NCBI GenBank assembly: GCA_940671915.1
Contig: CALNVZ010003432.1
Span: 6,363,183-6,427,182, forward strand
Source: Paracentrotus lividus
Taxonomy: Eukaryota; Echinodermata; Echinoidea; Camarodonta; Echinidae
Direction of reading: 5' to 3'
DNA: 64,000 nt
Shown here: piece by piece, positions 54,894 through 64,000 of the stretch
Numbering within the stretch: position 1 is the first letter of the stretch
How the letters are laid out: each line of letters opens with the position of its first letter
The notes under the pieces: generated by a model
Databases searched by the model: none
Told to the model about the DNA's origin: nothing
What the model saw: the letters and a program-made list of their open reading frames with translations, nothing else
Position numbers and translations under genes: made by a program

Positions 54894-57800
54894 ATGGTAA
54901 GAAAAATCACAATTTTGACGGTGTTTTACATATTTTCAATGTAGTTTATAGATTATGAGGTTCCTTATTATGTTAGCGTTATAATGATGTAACTGTCGTT
55001 ATTCAAGAAGTAATTTGTTTGTCTTGGTCTTGCTTGATTGATGTGTGTTGATCAGTTGATATTGAATTTATTGATTGACAGTTTGTGATTGAATGCTGTG
55101 CATGTGTCGGTGTGCACTGCACCCGCGGTGATTCGGCAGAGATTCGCACGGAAAAAAGTCTACCATTCCGCTTTTACAGAAATAGAGAACAATGGATTTT
55201 GATTGTTGGGCGCTCTGATTGGCTAATCGTGTAATGTGCGCACGCACTCATGTTTATTCAACACACATATGTGCATTGAACGAAGACGGAAACAATAACT
55301 GGGGGCGTAGCTTATCACAAACACTCGGGCCTTCGCGTCACGTGCTCGGAGCTCTCGGAGAAATGTTTACAAATTTCCCGAAAGCCAAAACTCGGTGCGT
55401 GGGCGTTCGACGCTCGTGGTAACACTGGGTAACCGTCAACAAGTGATTTAGGAAAGAATTTCCAGGGAGCTAGCTCGGATCGGGCAGTGATGAATGCATG
55501 CAGGAAGTTTATTGTTCAGACATTGTTTTGGAGAATCGTTTATGGTGCACGTGTTGGCGTGCGTAGTGAATGTTTATTCTAGGTTTACTGAATCCTATAA
55601 TCGAAGGGGGAAACTTTTGTACTGATCACTCCCAAACATCTTGGCTCATGCAGGTCATACAGTGGCAAAACTTAACGCATGCGCATAAATCGTCACAGAG
55701 CGCCATACAGTGAGATGCGCATGCGCATTGATGTAGCACCGCACCATCCACCACGCAGCTGATAGTCCGCGGAAGTAACCGAATACCCGCGAAAGCGATT
55801 CGGCTCTTCGTGCTCCAGCTGTCAATCATTACCAAAACGGAGACCATTTTGCAAGAAAAACTGCAAGACGCGACTTCAAAAACGGTTGGGCGTAGACCCA
55901 CTCTTTCAATATTTTTTAGAATAAAGAAGAGAAAAATAAAAAAGGAACTTCAACGAATCCACTGTCGGACGTACGCCCAATATTCCAAAACGCTTAAAGA
56001 AATGAGGACTTACCAAAAAAATAAATGACAAATCTAAATTTTATCGTGACTATTGTTCATTGGAAGGCACAATGATAGTGTATTTCATATGCTAATTCGT
56101 GATCATTCGAGCGTCATGCATAAATTACTAAATTATGGAGGAACTTTTCTCCGTGATTCGTTCGAACTCGTCAACTTTGACAGTGGGGCACTTACACTTA
56201 TGCATGGTCAATCATAATTGACCTTGCACTGGGAAGTACCTTATTGCAGCAGTTTTCTTCCAATGGAAAGTCAATGCAGAAAAGTGTCTTGAGCAGCTCC
56301 CAGCCTGGCAGCCAAGTCAAGGTGGCATATCCAAAAAAGGGTCTAAAAATTCTACTAAACAAAATTAAAAATATCTAATGGAGAAGTTATATTGCAATGA
56401 GACTATAGATTATCTTTGAGGTAGGTATAAAGCTGGTTTCGCTAATTATTATTGAGAAGTTTCCTCAGCAACCAAGAGGGCGACAGACAGCCATTTTTCT
56501 GTACTGACTAATGTTGGTTTGCAGCTGTATGTGACAGTGGGGCGGCATCGGGGTATAATGAGCTCGGTTTTTGGTGTGTTATACCGCCCATCTGCCACAT
56601 AATGAACTATTGCTATCTGATGTAAGGCCTGAAATACTTGGGCTCTGATTGACTAAATATGTCATGCGAGCTATAGATTTCTAACTCAGTTCATGTTTAT
56701 TCAACTCACTTGTGTGTTGATTTTTGACATGTTTATTAACAGAGATGTCAAGTTAAAGAAAAAAAAATTGCGTGTGATCATTTGCATCGTGTTTGAAAGA
56801 AGCAGTGAGCACGCAGCTCGCGTTACCATATATCTTGTATATAACGATTGCCTGCGTGAAAACATCGCACTCGCAGGGATTGATGAACGACAAAACTGCC
56901 GATATTTAGGTTTTGAGGCTCCAAAATGGTAAAAAAAATCTATAAGAATGCTACTTGCGTGAGAAATAGGGTGTTCTGCATTCGGACCTGAAATGTTTGA
57001 TTATCACGCAAAATGCGTGAGACTTGATAGCTCTGGTTTAATACCTCTCAAGCTCAACAAAAATGGAAGAAAAAAAAATAGCAAGCAAAAACTGCAAGAA
57101 TCGCCTTCACAAAATATGTGGCCACAAATTGCCATCAAAATGCTATAATATCTACAAAAAAACTGATAAGATGGTGATACTGAAGTGAACTTCAAATTAA
57201 ACTAATTTAATGGTGCTACTAATTGGGAAATAAAAGTTAAAACAAAGCGAAAATAAAGTCTTACCAAAGAAAGTCGAAGAGAGATGAGTGTGAGTTTTAG
57301 CCAAAGCACTTTTAGAGAAAGAGAGAGAAAAAAAAAGGAAAGAAATAAAAAGGCAATGGCAAAAATAGTTGTGTTTGACCGCTTTTTATACAACAACAAA
57401 AGAAGAAGAAGCAGATTTAGGGCCTACAATGTACTAATTTAGGGCAAGAATATGTCTTCTTCAGCTCACCTCCCTGGCCCTCATCATGTGACATGATCAG
57501 TATCCTTTCCATGAATGGATGTTAGGCAAGCAACAGAAGACAGTGATCCTCGGTCTACAAAATAAATAGTTATTACAATATAAGAGATAAAGGGAGGTTG
57601 ATCATGAGGTGGACAAACACTGAATTTAAGAAAGCTTCTATTTTTCCTTTTCCCATTGAAATAAACCCTATTTCCCATCTCCCTTGTTGATCGAGATCTG
57701 TCTACTTGTAGTTTTAGTTGCAAATACAGACTCTGTTCGCAGGGAGTATTTTTTTGAAGAAAAATCCCCTAAAAATGCTTAAGTGGCTGAACACTAGCAT

Positions 57801-60800
57801 TCTGCAGCCTAAACTGTTTTGTTTGTTAAGAGCGAAGTTGATTTTGAAGAGGCCTGAATTTGAATAGTTTTGCCAGCAAAATGTGCTCTCCAGACACATC
57901 ACGCTAACGTATTTGATGACAAAGCACGATGTGTGTGATTCGATCGCCCATTACATGCACCAGACGTTCACTTTTGAATGATATTTCCCATGGGGCATAG
58001 ATGACAATCTTAGACATTTAGATTGATCTCTTTTTATTGAGAAATAATTCATGTTGATAACATACCACTTACAAGATGTACATGTAGTAACAAAATTAGA
58101 TTTAAACAAAAAATGTAAAAAGGATATTTAAACTTTTAAAAATCTCAGATTATTGATTATTGAAATTCCTCCCATATTACATGTACAATAGGACTCTTTA
58201 GGAGACTTTCAAATTATATCTGGTATTATAACTGATAAATAAGTGTGATTGAATAGATTTATCTTCTGATTTCATTTGTTTCTTATCCATAGCCTAACTT
58301 TTTAGACCTCTTACGGAAGCTGAAGCACAAGCACCAACGGGAGCTTCGTGTTCTATTACTGGGTCTGGACAATGCTGGCAAGACTACCATCCTTAAAAAC
58401 CTTTCTAATGAAAGTCATGACAACATTTCACCCACCCGAGGGTTCAACATCAAGAGCTTAAAAACCAAAGACTGGAATCTTAATGTGTGGGATATAGGAG
58501 GTCAGTAGAGAGATTCTGTTTTGGGGTTTTTGTTTATTAATTAATTAGTTTTTGTTTTGTCGATAATTCCCAATGATTGTTGAGTAGACAGAAATGTATG
58601 TATTCTATCTGTATTTCAAAGTAAAATCACTCATTTTATACATACATTCAATCCTGTTTCCACAGATTTGAGAAGTATAATTTACCGCTTAAAAAGTTGA
58701 TGTTTTTTATAAGAAAATCAGAACTTTCTACGGAAGATAATTTGTGTGGGATTTTGGTGGTTTGTGTAGGAATGCATTGTTCTTACTTGACCTGGAGAAC
58801 TTCCAAGGGTACTTAGTGTGACAGTAAAAACTCTTATTTCATTTGTTTTCTTCTGTTTGTTCTGCAGTCTATGTAATTTAAAGTGAAATCATTCATTTGC
58901 TTTGATCGTCTACTCTGTACATTTAAGCCTGTTTCCAAAAAATGGAGAATTACAAGCTTGAATGCTATTAAAATATTGACAACTAATACCTCTCGGAAAG
59001 ATGATATGGTGAGAAAAACATTTATTTTTTTTAAATGAAGAGATTGAAATGATCACTATAGAGAAGTACTCTCGTCTACAATTATTGGTAATAACTAATA
59101 TGAGCACAACATTAAAAAGAAATCTCATTTTGTTCATCTTTTTTTTTTTTTTTTATATTTCAGGGCAAAGAAAGATCCGACCATACTGGAGGAATTACTT
59201 TGAGAACACTGATGTTTTAATATATGTCATAGATAGTACTGATCGAACTAGATTTGGAGAAACGGGTGAGGTGAGTTTATAAGATACATGGATGATTAGG
59301 GAATCATAAGTTGGTTAAGTGGTAACACTCAATGTCAACTCTTTTCATCATCCTTTATTAACTGACCCTCATCGGACGCAGGTTTGAATCAGGGACACAT
59401 CTTTCAAGTGGTGACGTTAGAGGTCGTTCCCAGATGCAACCAATCATATCTGAGAGATACACGTCTGTTGAAACCCGATCAACCAACTAATTAACCATAA
59501 AAAACTCTTCCTGTCTTAGAGTAAATGGATAAATTATGATAATGCTATCTCATACATACATCAAAATAACCCTCATAACAGACAACCAAGGTAACTGGAG
59601 AATATCAAGTCCATGTCACATTTAAAAAAAAATGTTTTAAAAAGAAGTAAAAACAGTACATTGTTTTCATGAACAGACTTCGTGAAATTGATCATGTCGT
59701 TATTTTGTAACGTGAGTTAACGAAATTCAACGAGTCAGGAATGTAAAGCTTGACCAATGTTTTTCTATTTTAATCCATTTTAATAGTCGGTCTATCTAAT
59801 ATTTACATGTGGTGCAAAAGTAACTTGTAGATCCTAACAATTTGAACTTTTGAAATAGGCCTGTAATCTTGAAATATACCCATTATTTGTAATGCGAGTT
59901 AAAGTGGAAAGGCCCATGTAATGTGTAAAATGTAAATAAGTGATGAGAAAAATTTACATTGATGTACTGTATAAGAGGTTATTTTTGCGGTGACTTTATT
60001 TTCGCAAATTTCGCTAGTCGGTCATCTTGAAAATTTCCACTTCAGTACGAGGCTATTTATAGTAATGAATTCATCACCAACATCGTGAAATTTTGCTCTC
60101 ACGAATTTCCCCAACTGGTCCAAAATTGCGAAAATATCTGGACGCGAAAATATTGGCCTATACAGTATGTCCCTTTTTAAAATTTCATTTTCATCGTTTT
60201 GAAGGTGAGCAGACCATCTTCAACACTTGTATGTTGCATATAAATGAATAGCCGAAATAAATGAGCTTGGAATATGGCCTCTCTAAAAATTCATCTTTTT
60301 TTATATGCACTGTATTTCTCTTTCATCAGGAATTACATGAACTATTGGAAGAGGAGAAGTTACAGAGAGTACCCGTGCTGGTATTCGCCAACAAGCAGGA
60401 CTTGATAGGAGCTGCTACTGCTATGGATATATCTGAGGGTGAATCTTTAGATTTGCAGTCAATCCGAGACAGACCGTGGCAAATCCAAGCTTGCTCTGCT
60501 CTAACAGGAGAAGGATTGAAGGTAAATTTTCATTGTCATGTATCTCCAATCTATATTTAATGTGGGCCATTGCTTTAACATCTTGAATTTGGGCAGTGGG
60601 GGGGGGGGGGGTAGGAGGGATGGATCTACAAAAGAAACACCGTAGCAAATTCAACCTTGCTTGAAGGTAAATTCTCATCCATAATCAAAAGTGTATCAGA
60701 CTAGATAATGCAGGTCTGTAACACTGCTTGACCATTTTGAGTAGTTAGGGGGGGGGGTGTGTCAATGAGGACAGATTGTAACAAATCTAATCTTCTACCC

Positions 60801-61846
60801 TTGCAGGGGAAGGCCATTAGAGGTAAATTCTCATTTCTAGATCTATATGCAAAAGTATCTAGGCTATAAGACTTCTATGTGGGTCCTGGGCTGTGCTTCA
60901 CCAAGTTGTTTGTAAGATACAAATGACTCTACAAACAACTGATGATTAGTTCTAGCGCTAAATTATAAAGCATGAGATTATTATAGCATCCAAAAACATG
61001 CTCCAGTTGTTTATAGGGTCATTTGTAACTTTAAAATTGTCTTGGTGAAACATCTCCAGCACCATCCCTAGATCATCTTGGATGGGTGGAGTAGGGGAGG
61101 GGTGGAGTAGGGAGGAGGCTGGGTAGCAAGGGGGTGGTGAATAGTAGGGGATGGGGCAGAGATGGGGTCAATCAGATCAGACAGAGACAGGCCATGCAAA
61201 TCTCTTTCATACAGTTTCTACATTCAATCTCATGACCTCAACAGTAATTTTCCTGTTAAATATATTTATAAGTGAAGAAACTGAAAGGTAGTGTCATCCT
61301 TTTTCACAAATTGCGAAAACTAATGCAACTTGGCATAACTTTAGAATATGATCAACCTACACTGTCTATTCAGTCTTACTGTCATAGGTTGCCTAGATCA
61401 GTAATATGAAACGAAAATCTGACTACCAATCTTGACCAGCTCTCCATCAACATCGTTGATATTGCAGCTCGTGCAGCACGGACCACACACAGCAATATAC
61501 ACACGGCACATCAGCGTGCATTATTCTCTGCGCTAACGGTCAGCGATTTGCACCGTACGGTATATTTTTCGAGGTTCGAAAAAATAGGAATGAATTTTGA
61601 TAATCGCAATATAATGACAAACATACACATTTGAGCTTAATCATGTTGTGGGAAGATATAGTCATTGGTATACTACTATATCCTCTCAAAAACTAGAAAT
61701 TTAATATTCTTGCCTGCAAAATGATGACACTACCTTCAATTGGCCAAGTAATTCACAACAATTCATGTAATATTTCTATCATCTGTATGTTTCTCTCTCA
61801 GGAAGGGTTGCTGTGGGTTATGAAGACAATAAACAGTAAGAAATAG
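54894..61846 (+). CDS. ARL3: ADP-ribosylation-factor-like GTPase 3, copy b
   Basis: Same gene structure as copy a: exons 54894-54896 (ATG, donor GTAAGA), 58293-58500, 59164-59270, 60330-60521 and 61802-61846 (TAG), 184 residues. Internal exon lengths (208, 107, 192) equal those of copy a. [16 protein letters not shown] (Gln72), NKQD and CSAL are intact. In switch I the usual PTQGFN reads PTRGFN (Gln50 to Arg), a change in a region that contacts effectors. By my count exon 2 differs from copy a at 14 of 70 residues. The C-terminus is shorter ([10 protein letters not shown]). Direct orientation and shared structure indicate an old tandem duplication. Both copies look functional. Confidence 0.93.
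55143..56370. repeat. Copy 2 of the dispersed ~1 kb repeat, in ARL3b intron 1
   Basis: Colinear with 37560-38725 over most of its length. The last part (56185-56370, with AAAAAAGGGTCTAAAAATTC) is the inverted counterpart of sequence at 37095-37130 and 38818-38990. The region contains GC-rich palindromic TGCGCATGCGCA-like motifs. Confidence 0.75.
59305..59510 (+). mobile_element. Possible tRNA-derived SINE in ARL3b intron 3
   Basis: TTGGTTAAGTGGTAACAC (about 59312) resembles a pol III A box. GCAGGTTTGAATCAGGGAC (about 59380) resembles a B box. Spacing is longer than in a tRNA. There is no cloverleaf, so it would be a diverged SINE head. Confidence 0.4.
59964..60170. mobile_element. MITE with TTTTCGCG-type arms
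   Basis: Left TACTGTATAAGAGGTTATTT and right GGCCTATACAGTATGT are inverted. Subterminal TTTATTTTCGCAAATTTCGC and GCGAAAATATCTGG...CGCGAAAATATT complete the arms. About 200 bp in ARL3b intron 3. Confidence 0.6.
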
Positions 61847-64000
61847 AGATCGACAATTCTACCCCGTCCACTATCAGTGCAAGAGATGATGCGTTCACTA
61901 AGCTATTCTCAAGGACCAGATGGATCTACATGCAGGACCTGGACATAGGAAAAGATGAGACCTTGGTCCAGATGGACCTAGAACTAGGAATCAGGACCAA
62001 GGACTAAATAGATCTTGGACCAGATGGACCTCGGACCAGATGGATCTACATGTAATACCAGGACAAATGACGAAATGGCCCTAGGACTAGGAACCAGGAC
62101 CAATGACAAAATGGACGTAGGACAAGATGGACTTTGGGCAGATTGTCCAAGTGGATCTCGTACCACATTGACCAATGCTAGTGCACGATGAACTTTTGAG
62201 ATGTGCATATGTGATCATATATTCCAAGGACATTGCCAGATCAGTTCGCTGGTAGTTGTATCGCCGTCAAGATTTTCAAAACTACCAACTTACAGCAGTG
62301 TTGATGTTCAAAATTGTACTCTTTCTCTTGTGAAAAGTGAAATAGACTTCTATCCAGGGCAGATCTAGCTACATTTGGTGACATGATATGCTACCAAAAA
62401 TATTCATGCAATCAGTGTGGCTATTTTGGATGACAGCTACATGTACATGTAGTATTTGTATACTGGCTTTAATAATGATATTGCTTGCATCCATGTAGCT
62501 GTGAGTATGCTACATGTGGTCTGGTATGTGCACTGCATTATGTACATGTATGGGGCAATATATCAGTGTTTTTGTTCTCATATGTCTCGTTTTTTTAAGC
62601 AATTTGTGAAATTTGCAAAAGTGAAACACTTGTAAAATATATGTTGTATAGTATTTTACTCCCCCAGAGGACATCATCCCTGGAGGATAAGTCCCTTGAG
62701 GACATTTCCCTCACAAACAATATATACTGTATCCTACAATACTACAGGAAGTGGTCCTCCATGGGAGCTGTCCTCCAGGGGAGCTGCCCTCCTGGGGAAT
62801 AGTCCTCTGTGGGAATAGTCCTCTATTGGAGCTGTCCGCTTGGGGAGCAGTCAGGGGGCAATTGTTCTTGGATGGGAGTTGACCTCCGGGGCAGCGGCCT
62901 GATACCGTTGTATACAGATGGGGGTTTTTAGGGCTAAAAATAATCTTCAAAGTGCATGAGGCTGCCATAAATATTCATGGTATACTCTATGTTTACTAGA
63001 GTGCTATACAATCCACTCCTGTTTTATAGTTACTACAAAATTTCATTATAACATGGTAGTGGATCAATCCAAGTATGTGCCATTTATGTGTTTTTTGTTC
63101 AAGATTTTTTTTAATTAGGTACATATTTGGGTCCCAATCACCTAATTATAACATGAGTGTACTGTACTTGTATTATGTGTAGCACACATAATACATGCGA
63201 TCTTTGAGCAACTGTTTTAATATCAACTGTTTATGATTTTGCATCTGGTCATATTCAAACGTGAGTGACCTGACATTTGGACTGATGGAAGGCCGCATAT
63301 CTTTGTACTTGTAGGTTATGAATGAATGGATCATGACTACCTTATTATGTATAATGTAGGAGTGGCATGTGTCATTACCAGTTGGATTTGAATTTTACAA
63401 TTGGTCCTGGAAATTATGATTAAAAAACAGTGCGTGAGTGACACAATATAAAAAAGACATGGGTTTCTGACCATCATTGGTTATGGTTAGATTTTTGCCC
63501 AAGTAGATCTCTATGGGTACCATAAATGCTGGTATATGTACGTGAATAGTGTACCTCTCTGACATTTATTGTCCTTATCAATCATTCCCTCTCTATGGTA
63601 AATGGTCCACCTCTATGTGTCTTGAGTGACACGACATCCAAAATGTGAGTGACACGATCAGTGCCTTAAATGCAACAATTCAAGTAAATAACTAGATCAA
63701 AATTACCTGTGTGTATATGCCATGTTAGACTAGTCCATGATAATTACTTTAAGCAAAAAAAAATCTGAAAAAAAGGTGACTAGATGTAAAAATAAGAGAC
63801 ATTTAAAGGACTCATCCGGGCTGGAGTTTGCATTATAAGAAAAATAAAGTAAAATCGAAAAAGCACAACACTGAAAATTTCATCAAAATCGGATAAGAAA
63901 TAGCAAAGTTATGAATTTTCTTAGGTTTTGAATTTTTTAGGAAACAGTTCTTCAAATTGGCAAACTGATGATGTCTCAGTCCCCCTACTTTCTTTGTATT
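61847..64000. other. ARL3b 3' flank with degenerate short repeats
   Basis: 61910-62160 is an imperfect repeat of GGACCAGATGGACCT-type units just after the stop, probably within the 3' UTR. 62660-62900 repeats GGAGCTGTCCTCC- and GAGGACAT-type units in both orientations. A MITE copy begins at 63006. From about 63810 a dispersed repeat (CAACACTGAAAATTTCATCA, shared with 40074-40093) runs toward the window end. No gene seen. Confidence 0.6.

Noticed and set aside
1..64000. CRISPR array, rRNA genes, bacterial operon or defence system
   Set aside because: No regularly spaced short direct repeats with unique spacers, no rRNA segments, and all real genes are spliced nuclear genes.

Overview
This is a eukaryotic window from a marine invertebrate deuterostome, most likely an echinoderm and probably a sea urchin. 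That call is an inference. It rests on AT-rich DNA, short GT-AG-bounded exons in long introns, dense MITEs, CR1/L2-type LINE ends, long poly-C/poly-G runs, palindromic TAACGTTA-type intergenic motifs and dispersed telomere-like CCTAA stretches.

Layout. (1) 144-17196, + strand: a complete uracil-DNA glycosylase gene (UNG) of 8 exons coding for 306 residues, with all catalytic residues and an N-terminal PCNA-binding box. Its 13.3-kb first intron carries a transposase-like gene (2994-5414, with broken upstream parts from 1660), a purine-rich microsatellite framed by inverted ends (5682-6320), and a five-unit tandem array whose units look like exons with splice sites (6971-8911). It also carries a LINE 3' end (12703-13164, minus strand). 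(2) 17197-20844: tail-to-tail intergenic DNA with nested MITEs. (3) 20845-35316, - strand: 13 exons of the MICOS subunit Mic60/mitofilin (IMMT), from a Cys/Pro-rich N-terminal exon through a transmembrane exon and coiled coil to the C-terminal mitofilin domain. The start codon was not found and one exon is frameshifted. The introns hold nested DNA transposons, a 5'-truncated LINE with a target-site duplication, and foldback repeats. (4) 35317-42655: gene-poor DNA with a TIR element and a duplicated ~1 kb block. (5) 42656-46660 and 54894-61846, + strand: two complete paralogues of the small GTPase ARL3 with identical exon structure, each with an ATG-only coding first exon just downstream of a TGACGTCA (CRE) palindrome. 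(6) 61847-64000: ARL3b 3' flank with degenerate short repeats.

The genes look like ordinary nuclear housekeeping and ciliary genes (base-excision repair, cristae junctions, ciliary cargo release) and do not form an operon or system.

The most unusual signals are two. First, partial tandem duplications across exon boundaries recur at least six times in UNG and IMMT, and in the best case the copies differ from the live exon mainly at synonymous sites. Second, there is an hAT-like transposase with a D-D-C2H-E signature and a Tudor/SH3-like C-terminal domain, to which I cannot give a known family name.
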